From: Deuterostichococcus epilithicus
Lineage: Eukaryota; Chlorophyta; Trebouxiophyceae; Prasiolales; Stichococcaceae
DNA length: 64,000 nucleotides
Reading direction: 5' to 3'
NCBI GenBank assembly: GCA_033439295.1
Contig: JAVTLE010000023.1
Span: forward strand, 3,508,530 to 3,572,529
A model generated the notes under the pieces. That model did no database searches. It was not told where the DNA came from and saw only the letters and a list, made by a program, of their open reading frames with translations. The position numbers and the translations under genes are program-made. Shown in pieces: positions 13,001 through 24,400 of this stretch (position 1 is its first letter; each line of letters begins with the position of its first letter).

Positions 13001-13215
13001 ACGGCGCGCCCAGTGCCCCACGACTCTGCGGACGTCTGCATGCCGGCCTCGAACTTCACCGCATACGGCTGGCGGTGGTTCTTGGCCAGGCCGGTGTGCA
13101 CTGCGCGCACGATGTCGGGCCTGATGGGCGCCGTGAACACGGCGGGCAGCGCCGTCTGGGAGGAGCTCTCGCCTGCGGCATCGTGGACAGTCGCGAGCGG
13201 GCGTGACGACGCCAT
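10037..13215 (-). CDS. RPL4: 60S ribosomal protein L4 (uL4)
   Basis: Cytosolic large-subunit protein of about 412 residues, the normal size for eukaryotic uL4. The complete model on the minus strand has exons 12781-13215 (ATG at 13215), 12458-12538, 12012-12209, 11469-11558, 11131-11241, 10770-10883, 10403-10522 and 10037-10126 (stop at 10037). All seven introns are phase 0. Diagnostic blocks include [120 protein letters not shown] and [19 protein letters not shown]. The protein ends [20 protein letters not shown] plus an acidic tail. The intron at 10127-10402 has a GC donor (CAG|GCGTGT). The open frame continues upstream of the start, but the homologous N-terminus ([10 protein letters not shown]) sets the ATG. 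Divergent from the EF-hand gene. Confidence 0.96.
11938..12011. other. AT-rich tract at the 5' end of an RPL4 intron
   Basis: About 65 bases composed largely of A and T (TTGATTATTATTTTATTGTA and flanks) sit immediately downstream of the donor of the RPL4 intron at 11559-12011. The surrounding sequence is GC-rich. No gene signal is seen. Confidence 0.7.
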
Positions 13216-13487
13216 CACAGCCCCAGCTGTGCAGAGCACCAAAGAGGGCTGCCCTGCCCAGCCCCTGCCGGCTTTCCTACTGAGGACCATTCTAAGGCAG
13301 GGTTTGCCGGACGGGACGCTACGATGCACGCGCGCCTCCGCTCCGACAGCAGCCCACACCTTCCGACAGACAGTCTGAAGCGCTTGCGTGCTGTGCGATT
13401 GCGATTGATTGTTCCATGGGTCATCAAGCCCATCTGAACTGCTGAAACGTCTGTCGGCCCGAACAAATTCGAGCCACACGCCACAGC

Positions 13488-14417
13488 ATGACGCTGATAG
13501 CCAGCCAGCCTGAAGTGCTCACGCCTGCGGAGGTGGTCGCTTGCCGCAAGGCGTTTGCAAGACCGAGACAGTGAGACTGCTCGCGCATCCTCCGACACGC
13601 CTGCGAACTCGATCGAGAACAAATCTGCAGGTGGCTGGACCGTGCACCGTCAAAGCTGCTGAGGAACCTGTGCAGATAGCGGCTCGATCGATGTATCGGA
13701 GTGCTGAAGGCTGCAATCAACGCTCTGAACCAATACCAGACTGACGTCGAGCTGGCACGGATGATGAAGGAGGTGCGCATGCGGCTATGCCAAAAGCTGC
13801 TCGGGGTCATCTTGACGAATATGCAGAGGCCCGCCTAACGCGATCCTGTTGACTCAACACAGGATGGCGAAGACAACTCAAATGAGGATGAGTTCCACGA
13901 GTTTTTCAGGGTCATATCCAACCAGAAGGAGCGTTTGGGCCACCAGATGACGGCCACGGAGGAGGCCTTCATTGCGCTCGGCGGCAATGTGAGGTTCCTG
14001 CATCCATTCCTGCCTTCAAAGCTCTGGATTTTAAACTGAACTGCAGCCATAGTTGGCCAATAGGCAGTAGAGCTGAAGCGTTGCCGCTGCTGTCTTGCAG
14101 GTAGACCTGACAGGCTCGGTGTCGATCGCACAACTGCGCAGCATCTTGGATGTGAGTGGGATCTTGTCTCTCATTCGCATTTCCCTTCATGGTCACTTGT
14201 CGAGATGCGTGTGCCACAGCCCTAGCTGCTGACTGAACATTTGCCCGGCGCATGCCATGCTCGCCAATACATAATTGGACTCTGCGAGGCAGGGTGGGTG
14301 AGGTGCATCCAGGAATTTGAGCTGGTCGTGGATGTCGACGGCCTCATGAGGGAGTTGGACAAGGACGAGAGCGGCACCGTCGACTTCAATGAGTTCAAGA
14401 CGCTGCTGGACTGTTGA
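13488..14417 (+). CDS. EF-hand calcium-binding protein (calmodulin superfamily)
   Basis: Small Ca2+-binding protein with four-EF-hand architecture. Secure 3' exons, all joined in phase 0, are about 13702-13772 ([20 protein letters not shown]), 13863-13988 ([19 protein letters not shown] and [10 protein letters not shown]), 14101-14151 ([17 protein letters not shown]) and 14313-14417 (stop). The last holds a good EF loop, [12 protein letters not shown]. The second and third loops are degenerate, as often seen in flagellar or dynein-associated relatives. The likely N-terminus starts at ATG 13488 ([13 protein letters not shown], the entering helix of EF1), but the path from there to 13702 is unresolved. 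No in-phase intron joins them cleanly, and the expected EF1 loop residues appear in a neighbouring frame at about 13561. That could mean an undetected exon, a sequencing slip or real damage. The Ca2+-dependent partner is unknown. Confidence 0.7.
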
Positions 14418-15638
14418 CAACATCTAATTCCGCCGATGCCGCCCCCGCCGCCGCAGCCGACTGCCGCGCGAGGGCGCATTGTGAAGAGCGGTTACTTGGG
14501 ACGCCCTGGAGGGATGGCTGAGCGAATTTGAGTTGCAAGCAGCCTGAGGCTTGCGAACCTACTTGCTGTCTGCAGCAGCGAGGGTGACGGGACCGCTCAA
14601 AACTGCGAGAGGCCTGCTCGTCGCCGCCTCACCGCAACAGCATTGATGATTCGATGAATGCCATTCATCAAGGCGGTGCACGTGGCCATAGAGGTTGCAG
14701 CATGTGCCTGGTCGGCGCAGCGAAAACTCGCCACGGCCTGCTCGTGCCAACCGAAAAGTTGGGTGGCGCAATGCGGATGCACGAAGATGATTTGACACTG
14801 TGATTCTGCAGTCATCTGCCGTGAGTTATCCCAGCGCTGGCGTGAGTCTGCTGGTCATATACCTCACAGGAAGTCGAGCCTTGCTCGCTGCAACGTCCTG
14901 ACTGACACTCTGTCGATCCGTCCTTGAATGCTGCGTGGCGCTTGGAATGAATGGCAGCACCACTGGTGATGCAGTGTAGGCGGCAGAACAGGTGGCGCCT
15001 GATGTGCATAGTGTGTGGGCAGAGTCGGTGGTTCTAGGTATGGTGTACACAGTTGAGGCCTTGCCAACCACAGCCCTGATCTAGCCGAACAGGCCAGCAA
15101 TGGGAGAAGTGAGGAAGGAGCAAGGCGCAATGACAGAAGTGACAGAAAATTGTATTGACAGGTTTGGCAAGGATGGATTATAATGAAGGGATGGTGGCAC
15201 ATGCGGATGGAAACCACCACTTTGCATGCAGGACTACTGTTATTTATTATGGCTATAGGTTCTTCATAAAGTCTACAGGTGTTGGCGAAAGTGATACAGC
15301 GACACCTGCATGCTGGAGTGCCGGGCCTGCATAGCAGAATTTCCTCAATCCCATCGTTCGCAAGCGTAGCTTTGCACACATGCTCAGATTTGCTTTGGAA
15401 CTCTAGCTAAGCTCGAACCTCCGCACCAGTACTTCGAATCCGAACCTAGCCCCAATGCTTTCGAGATAGGGCCTGTCTTACGGTACAGATGCTTTTCAAC
15501 ATGTCTATCAAATTTGAGCACGATGACGCTCTGACAGCCGCATCGTTCAGATGACACAGCCGGATTGTGCTAGGCTCTGGCACCGCGGCGTTGCGCTGCA
15601 ATTTGCAGTTTGCAATATCTTCAGCAGGGCAGGCGATC
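14418..15638. other. Gene-free stretch
   Basis: About 1.2 kb between the EF-hand stop and the SNF8 start. Open frames here lack ATG starts, splice support or recognisable protein similarity. It should hold the EF-hand 3' UTR and the SNF8 promoter. The part around 15130-15260 is less GC-rich than its surroundings. Confidence 0.5.
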
Positions 15639-17954
15639 ATGCGGCGAAGGGTGGGCATCCAGGGGCTGCAGCGAGGAGCGCAAACACGGGTTCGTGCACA
15701 AGTTGTTGACCCCATCACGCATCCACACTGCGCCTCGCTGGATGATCGCCCTGCCAGTAATGCGGCAGGCTCGCCTGCGTCAACGGCACCCGCCACGTGT
15801 TGTTGTTGCAGGACCAATACAAGAGCCTGGGCGAACATGTGCAAGCCGTCAAGGTGGAGCACATGAAGTCGCAGCTGACCATCTTCCAGTCGAGTCTGGA
15901 GCAGTTCGCCATCAAGCACCGGTCCGGCTGCACCTTGTAGCGCCTGATCGATGCCAAGAGGGCCAAGATCCTTCGACGCATGCTCGTACTCTGACACCAG
16001 CCAGTCGCATCTGCACGGTTGCCGACCTTGGCATGCACTGATGTGGATGCCTGGGCTGCGGCAAGTCCCTGTGCTGCCTGGTCTGCTCACGCCGCTGGGG
16101 CTCCCAGCGGTGATATTCCCACAACAGCCGCGACACTTGGCTGCGGCTTCCTGTACGAGATGAACCTCATTGGGCCGTGTTACCCCCGAGTCATTCGCGG
16201 CACTGACCCGCCCGGCGCGCCGCCGCCGCAGGCAGGAGATCCGGCGCAGCCCGGTCTTCCGCGCGCAGTTCCACCGCATGTGCGCCAACATCGGCGTAGA
16301 CCCGCTGGTGTCCAACCAGGGCATGTGGGCGCAGCTGCTGGGCTTTGGCGACTTCTACTCCGAGCTGGGCGTCCAGATCATCGAGGCCTGCCTGGCCACC
16401 AGGCGAGCCGCTTGAACTCCTTAAAGGTTGAAGCTGTCAAAACTTGGTGACTTCAACTCCGGATTGGGTGGCTCTAGGCCTGCGTGGCCACCAGGCGCGT
16501 CGGCACCTTGCTCAATGCAACTCCTGCAACTCCTTCGACAGGCGAAGATTTCAAGAAGCAAGGCAGCGGGGGGGTTCACTCCAAGGGCTCGCTTCTGCCA
16601 CAGGCGTGGTGCCAGCAGAGGAACATGAGTCACCGCAATTTCAAACATCGGAATCCGCAAACCAGAACGATGGGCCCTGCCTCTGCGCCAGGCCGCCAAG
16701 ACCGCATCGTTCATGTTGAGCGCGGTAGGCTCGTCGGTGCCACTGCTGATCAGCCATTGGTTTTGCAGACGCTTTGGCAGCACGCTAAATGGCACTGCGT
16801 CAACCGGCACTGCAGGGAGCACAACGGGGGGCTGCTGGACCTGCGCACGTTGCACCGCCTGGTGGAGCGGCGGCGCGGCTCCGCGGCCGACCCCATCTCC
16901 CTCGACGACATCCTGCAGGCCATCAAGAAGCTCGAAGTGCGGCACACAAAGTGTGCATGTGCGTCACATCGTACCCCCTGAGGGTGGACATCAAATTGGC
17001 AACGCAACTGGGCACCGGAGAGAAGGTTGCCACGAAGCCCGAGGTACGGGATGGCACAGATCCGGCTGGGAAGCAGGCTGACTGCAACTGGAGGGTGCTC
17101 TCGGCGGCGGCGGTTTCACTGCAGTTTCACTTACAAGAACGTGGGGTGCAGTGTTGCTCATGCGGTTGTCTCAAATTGAGAAAGCCAAATCGAAGTGGCA
17201 TTGGCCTCCCGCCTCTCGAGGTGCTAGGTGGCGGCTTCAGAGCGGTGGAGCTGGGCGGCCAGACATTCGTGCAGTCGGTGCCCAAGGAGCTGGACCGCGA
17301 CGCCAACGTCGTCATCGAATCAGCGCAGGTGAGTCCTGGGGCTTGCTTCATGCATCTTGCTGGTGCGGCACTGCACCGCCTTTCCTGTCAGGTATGGGCT
17401 GATTGCCTGTGCACTGCATCCACGGCGGTGCCTTGACCACGGCCTTGGTGGCTTTGGGCGGTTGGCAGTCAGCGGCCCCATGGTGTCGGGCATGGCGTCG
17501 TCTGTGCTGTTGGGCGACAAGAGCATGCAGCCACGACATGCTTCTTCAACGGGCTGTAGATTCTTTCAACTCACACAAGAAGGCTGCGCGGGGCCGCAGG
17601 AGCGGGGCCACGCCTCGGAAGCCGGCCTGCAGGCGCAGCTGCAGTGGCCGCCCGCCCGCGTGGACGCCGCGCTCCAGAAGCTGCTGTCGCAGGCGTGTGG
17701 GGACAGTGCCACGCATCTGCCAGCGCTCGCTGGCCTCGTGTGCAGGCGCATTCGCCAGTTGTAGCACATGCTGTGTCTATCCGATGCGGCGCACTCACGT
17801 GGATCACGCAAGCAATGGCAGGGTGTGTCATGTCATAGAAATTAGAGTGGAGGTTTCACCGCAGGGGCTGGCAATGGTGGACGACCCACCTGTGGGGCCG
17901 CGGCTGTTCTGGTTCCCCTGCCTCGACCAGCCTTCGGGGGCGCTGGTCAAGTGA
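15639..17954 (+). CDS. SNF8: ESCRT-II subunit SNF8/VPS22 (EAP30)
   Basis: Core subunit of ESCRT-II, which sorts ubiquitinated cargo into multivesicular bodies on endosomes. The complete 247-residue model matches the family length. Exons are 15639-15689, 15812-15921, 16232-16402, 16816-16936, 17221-17328, 17600-17692 and 17865-17954, with phases continuous throughout. The N-terminus [13 protein letters not shown] is a family hallmark and fixes the start. A helical segment follows ([20 protein letters not shown]). Winged-helix regions carry [69 protein letters not shown] and, at the C-terminus, GLAMVDD and LFWFPC. Two of six introns use GC donors: 16403 (AG|GCGAGC) and 17693 (CAG|GCGTGT). Convergent with separase. 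Confidence 0.95.
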
Positions 17955-18494
17955 TGCCCGCCTCGTGGCGCATGGCAGTGACGATGCTGTGGCGTTCGTC
18001 TACAGGAAGGGCAGGGGCCACAATGCTGACACGAGGTACCAAGTGCATGGCCGTTATCAGATTATTTCGCTCAAGAGAGTGTTGACAGCGGGGCACAAAG
18101 GTGTCAGCTGTGGACCAGAGATCGATGCTTTCGTGCTCGGTGTGCTCGCCAGGCACTGAGATGTTGTTGTTTGTGGTTTGAAAATCTGCTACTAAGCAAA
18201 CTGTGCCGAACAACAGCCACTGACAATTTGTCACTTGGCGCATCGTCCCACATTACTTCCTAGAATGCGTGAGCTGTGCCATTTGGTGGAGTAGGCCTGA
18301 CAAGGATTGGACAATGTACGACAGACCTGTTACTGTCCAATGTGCACAGCAAGTCTTCACCCTGGACATGGTTCAGGCGGTGCTGCAGTGCGTGTATCGA
18401 ACGCTCAATGCTTGCTGATAGAAAGTTATTATGCAACCTTGCAACCAGAGCTCTCAGTGCGCTGCAGCGCTGCGCCGTCCGCCGGTGCTGCCCC
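17955..18494. other. Convergent 3' spacer
   Basis: 540 bases between the SNF8 stop and the separase stop on the opposite strand. They presumably hold both 3' UTRs and polyadenylation signals. No gene is seen. Confidence 0.6.
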
Positions 18495-21400
18495 TCACGG
18501 CCGCTGCACGTTGGTGGGCACCCCATAGCACACGGGCGCCGCGCCAATCAGGTGCCGCAGCCGGCAGACGCCCCGCGCCGCCGCCACGCTGGCGGCGATG
18601 CACAGCTCGCCGCCGCTACCCTTCTCCACCTCCCCTGCCGCGCCGGCAACGCTGGGGGGCTGCCCCTCGGCTGCGCTCTCGGTGTCTCCGCCGCCGCCGA
18701 CACCGCCGCCACCCCGGCCCCGCGGGGGACCCTCCTGCAGCAGCGGGCCGTCCTCCGACTGCTCGTCGCCGAGCCACTGGTCCAGCACGCCGCGCGCAAA
18801 GCGGTCGATGTCCACGTCGGTGACGTCCCACAGGTTGGCCACCGCCGTGGGGCAGCCTGTGGACAGGGAAGAGTCATCTCGTGTGAAACCCCCTGGTCAG
18901 CGTGCCATTGTGTGGGCACACACCTACCACACCCACCACCTAACCCCGGCTGGGGAAGGGCTCAGCCTGCATCTGTTGGCGCCTCCAGTTTGGCAAGCAT
19001 GCGGAGAGATGGTGCCATCAGCCGGCAGGCGGGCCAGTGGTCAGTGATGCAGTCACTTCGGAAGGCTCCCAGCATCGGACGACTTTATTTTTGTGGGCAG
19101 CCCCAAAACTTCCGCACCGGCCAGCAGGTAGGCGAGCACGGTGCCGGTGGGCTCGTAGGCGCCGTGCGGGCGCATCCGCCCGCTGGAGCAGCCCATGAGC
19201 AGCGCGCCGGCGCAGCGCGGCAGCCGCGCCAGCGCCCGCCGCGGCAGGTACTGCTCCCCACCGCCGTGCCCCAGGTACACAAACACCTGCGCGAAATATG
19301 TTAGTGCGTCATGCAGAACAGTCACATTCCACCTTGCAAGTTTCGCTGACCGGATGTCTGCAGCAAGACTCAGTCACCCTTGTATTACTTTGAAGTTTGC
19401 ATCGTAATAAGACAAAAGCAAGTACAGAAAGGACGTGTGCCTGACGAGATGTCACCTGGTGCTCCTGCAGCGCCGCCGCAAGCGCCGCCGCCTCTGGCGC
19501 ACTGCCCGCCATGCCCTGCAGCATTCCCAAACGGCGAGGTGTGTCAACCTCTGACGCTTGCCGAACACAGTGGCACAGGACCATCGGCATGGTTGGCGCG
19601 CTGGTTCCGACTGCACCAAAGGAGGACAGTTCCTTGGGCCGCTCGAGGGGGGCCAGCTCACAGATCGTAGGCACGGTTTCTGCCTCAGAAAACCCTCACA
19701 AGGCAGGGTGAGCAATGGCCTGGATATGGACGCGCACCTCCCAGCCCTGCTGTGAGGAGAAGCGGTCCTCGAAGGCGGCCTGCGTCGCGGCCAGGTCGCC
19801 GGACGGGTTGAGCATATAGAAGGTGGAGGTCAGGTCGAGCGCGGCTCCAGGGCCGCCGACGGCGGCACTGCTGTCGCAGCCGCCGCTGCCGCTACAGCTT
19901 TCGCTGCCCTCGGCCTGCCGCCGGCGCTCCGCCACCGCGCAGGCGGCCGCCAGCGATGGCATGCGGTAAATCCTGCGGTACATGTGCAGACGCAGCGCTG
20001 GGAACCTCGGAATGTGTTACATTCGCACCGCACTCTGGCGCCCTAAATGTCACTGACAAAGAGACAAGTGAAATCCAAGAACAAGCAGGTGCCTTCGCTC
20101 CTGAACCAGCGGCAACGCAAGAATGCGCCACAGAATGCTCTGGCTACTTGCGTGCCTGCCTGACACACCTGAGGTGGCGCAGGCTGGGGCAGCTCTCGAT
20201 CGGCAGCGGCAGCAGCGCCCCGGCCAGCACCAGCAGCGTCGGCAGCCGCTCGATGCGCGGCGGGNNNGGCCCCTGCTCGCCGCTGCTGTCCGCTTCCTGC
20301 TTCCGCTGCCGCCCGCGGGCCGGCGCCGCGGCCGCCGCCCGCACAGCCCGGACCGTGGCGGCGGCCGCATGCGCTGCCCCATGTGCCGCTGCTGGCGCAG
20401 CCGGTTTGGCCGCAGAGGGCAGCACGGCCAGCAGCGGCGCTGCCAGTGCCTCCGGCTGCCCGGCGTCCTGCGACTCCCGTTCCTCTGCCACGATGCGCCG
20501 CAGCCGCAGCGCAGGCGCGGCCGTCATGGGCGCCCCCGCCATGCCCGCCAGCCTGCAGGTTATTAGACACTCAAGACTTGACAAAAACTTCGTGTCTTGT
20601 ATAGAAATGTCGTGAAAAGACTGAAAATACCACAGTGGAGGGGGCCCTGATTGCTTGTGAGTTGGCGGGGCGGAGCCCAGGATGTGCTGTTGCATTGCAG
20701 AACAGTTCGATTGCTGAAAGCATATGTGACAGGGTCCACAAGCTGACTGTGAACTTCTAGGAATGCACCTCGAGCGGCGGGCTGGGGCGGCTGTGGCGGG
20801 TGTGGCCGGCTGCAGGCGCGCCTTTGCCTTTGCCGGTGCGGCGACCATCGCAGGCACGGCAGGCGGCTCCTCTGCAGACAGGCGGACACGAGCCGTGTCA
20901 GCAACCCATCGATGTCCAGCTCCGCCGTTGCAGCAGTCCCTGGCCCAAATCGCAACGGGCTTGCACGTTGGCCGTCCCAGCAAGAACCTGCCACGGCAGG
21001 TGCAAAGTGCAATGATACGTCACCAGTGGCGCACCGGCGTTGGAGATGTCCGCCAGGGTCTGCGCCGCCGCCGCTCCCCGCCGCGGGCGGCCGCATATAG
21101 TCTTCCGTGGGGCAGCGTCCTGCGTAGACACCTGCTCCCCGGGCTGCGCGTCCGCACTGGCGCCGCGCCGCGGCGGCTGCCGGCGCTGCGACTGCCGTGT
21201 CGCTGGCGCGTCCGCCGAGCTGCGTGCCGTCTCCACCGTGCCTGTCGCACAGACACGTGATCCGTGAGTCGCGGGCGCCACGGCAGTGGGTGGCTTAGCA
21301 AGAGATTAGTCCTGACAGATGGTCAGCGACATCCATGTTGGGCTGCGAACACGGCTGGGCCAAAACGCCAACAGTCGAGTCACTAGCAGCACAACGCTGT

Positions 21401-24400
21401 AAGAAACTCGTTGAAATCGTGTTAAACAATGAAACTATCGACCAGGCGTCGCTGCCGCAGTGGCCAACCGCGCCACAACATGCAGCAGTGGCTTGCAACT
21501 TTTGGAAGCCGATTCATCAACAATGACATCATCACTGCCAAGGGGCCAGTGTCCTGGTACTTGAGACTTTCTTTCTGCCTCAATGGTGTCCTCATTGGTG
21601 TGCGGGAGGCAGCACATGCAGGAAAGCGGCCGCCTCGACCTCGCGCACATGGCAGTGGCCGACTCCCGGATGCAGCGGAAGCGGTTGGTGCTTATGCCGT
21701 TTGTGCCTCTGCATTCAAAGCTACATACGCACCCAAAAATGCCGCCTCCTCGGCCTCCATGCGCTCGCGGAAGGTGAGGCTGCAGCTGCCGGGCCTCCCC
21801 AGCGACAGCGCCGCCAGATCCTCCGCCAGCGCCTCTGCCGCCGCTGCTGCGTGCTCGGCTGCAGCGGCCGTGCACCGCCGCCTGCAGGACCGCGAAATGC
21901 TCATTCCCCAGAACCGACACCTGGGACTAAATTTGGCGCCTGCGGGAGTTTACTAGAGCCTGGTGACCCCCGTACGGAATGGGAGGCTGTGTGCTCAAGG
22001 CCGCAATATCTTACAAGTCCGGGACGGATATCCCCAAGAGCACCCGATGCAGCAGTGAGAGCCCACCTGATGTCGGCCGCGAGGCCTGCAGCGGCTGCAT
22101 CATCGCGGCCGGCCAGACGCAGCGCCTGACGCAGCACCGCAACCGAGTCCTCTGCGGGCAGCTCTCCGGCCGCAAGCACAAGGACGCGGCACAGTTCCGT
22201 CGCTGCGCCCGGCAGCGGCAGCCTGGCCGGCGGCTGGCAGCGGCTCGCGCCGCCGCCGCAGCCGCTGCAGGCGGCCGTCAGTGGCAGCTGCGCCACCCGG
22301 TCGACGAGCTCAACGACGATGTTGGCCAGCGCGGCGGCAAGGCCGGCGTCCGCGGGCTGGCCAAACAGCAGGCACCTGCGTGATCAAAGGTTTTCACTAT
22401 GGATACCATGCGAACTATCCCTTGATGACTTGCAGACGTGCATAGCCTGAGCAGTCTTTGCAGTGGCAAGCGAATCGAGGGGAGAGGCTGCAGCCTTGGC
22501 GCCATTGAGACTGATGCAGCCTTAGCGCGCCGTTGTGAAATGATGCGGGTAAGCGCACCGCCAGGGGCCGAGCCAGGCAGCATCGAGCCGGGCGAGCAGC
22601 GCCGCGAGGCGGCCATCCAGGGCGATGCGTGCGTCCCACCAGCCGCACTTCTGCACCGGCGTCTCCAGCGCCAGCCCCGGCCTGAGGCTCGCGTCGCTGC
22701 CCGCCAGGATGTCCGCTAGCACTGCGACCACATCCTACGCCCAGAGAACGCCAGGCAATCAAGATCGCGAAACAACATTGTTGTACAATCAAATCCATGC
22801 CAGCTGCCTGTGTTTCCTGGCAGGCCAAAGGCTCGGAGGCGTCACATATGCCAGGAGGTCGTCTGACCTGCTGCTCGTCAGCCGCAGCCGTCAGCTGCTG
22901 CAGCGGCACAGCTACCAGCAGCGGCGGCCGCCCCGCCACGTAGCGGCTGATGACGAGGCGGCCCAGCGCAGCCGTGTCCAATGCGCCTGACGACGCTCCG
23001 GCGGCGGAATCCAGGCTCAGGCTGCAGCACACGGCGTCTGCGTCGCCGAGGGCTGCCGTCGCCTGCTCCAGCGCCTGCTGTGCTGCTTCCTGCATCCCCA
23101 TGGCCCATATGTTCGTGCCTCGCAGTGCCCTCCTGCCTTGTGGAGTTCCCGTGATATGGCTCCGGCCAACCGCATCATCCCGCCGTCAGATGGAGTTGCC
23201 ATGTGAGCTGCAGGCGCCAGGCGCTCCTGGGCGGGCTGTCAGGCGTACCGGGCACAAGACGGACGCTGCAGTTGTTACCAGCGACACTGATGGGCAGGCG
23301 AGGTCACGAACCTCCAGCTCTGCCGGATTGGCGCCCGGGCCGCAGGCGTGCACCAGCTGCAGCGCCTCCTGGATGGCGTCGAGCGACCGCGCAGCCTGCG
23401 TCCAATGGACACATTAGCATTCGAGGACTGCACGAGAAACGAGCAGGCCCCCTGGTGCAGCCGCTGCTCGATCACATCACAGGGGTCCCGCAGACCGATG
23501 ATACGCACACCAGCTCACCTTCCCCTGCCAGCCTGAGCCTCCAAATGATCCTCTTCATAGTCGAAAGAGTTGCTTGCAATTTTTTCCAGGCTGCTCAGCA
23601 GGCGCACCTCCGGCGGGGCGGCGCCGGGCAGCTGCCGTCGCCGCAGCGAGCGCGCCTTGGACTGCAGCACCGTGGCGTACTGCTGCTGCAGTGCGGCGCC
23701 CAGGGCGTCGTGCGTGAACAGCAGCACCGCATGCGGCAGCCCCGCGGCGGCCNCCGCGCCCGCAACCAGCCCCGCGGCCTTCCTGCGCACACACGGACAT
23801 GGCGTGCCGGATCTGCGGCGGGCTTTGGGCGTGGCGCAGCTGCCCGGAGCTCCCTGCCAGGGCAGGGTGTGCGAGGCGTTTTTCTGGAGGCGCAGCCTTG
23901 GGAAGCAGGCGGGGAGCGACTTGGCCGGGGGAGCAACCGACTGCCTCCACACGTGCAAGGTGTGGACGGGCACCTGCGGAGGAGCGGCACTTGTTGACAC
24001 TGCGAGTGCGCCGTCAGCAGGCCGTCCAGGGTTTCCGCAATCGGCGCGGCGGCCGCACGGCCACCCGCGCTGCCGGCCCTCGGCTTTCTGCTGCCGCGCC
24101 TGCCCAGCGCCTGCTTTGGGTGCGGGTCCTCTGATGACATCCCTGCAACAGGCGACACAGGCGAAACTGGCGAAACAATGTACTGCGCAATCACATCAGA
24201 GGATTTTGAGCGCTATTGCAGCACATCAAGAGCGTGCGCTGGGTTGACAGCCCGACAGGAAACCCTCGAATACCACCCGACACCACCCGACACCACGCTG
24301 CAATCTAGAGGGCGGGTCTGCAGGTTCTGAACCACCAACTGGCACCAGTCCCCACCTGGGACGCCCAGGAAGGCGACTTCCTCGTGGTCTCGAGCGTGGA

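Noticed and set aside
12667-13479. Extended RPL4 reading frame upstream of the chosen ATG
   Set aside because: The extra frame contains nothing like uL4; the conserved N-terminus ([10 protein letters not shown]) marks the start, and the extension would overlap the divergent promoter.
14864-15379. Minus-strand open frame of 171 codons in the EF-hand/SNF8 spacer
   Set aside because: It starts at GTG rather than ATG, is Cys/Pro-rich, has no recognisable motif and lacks splice partners.
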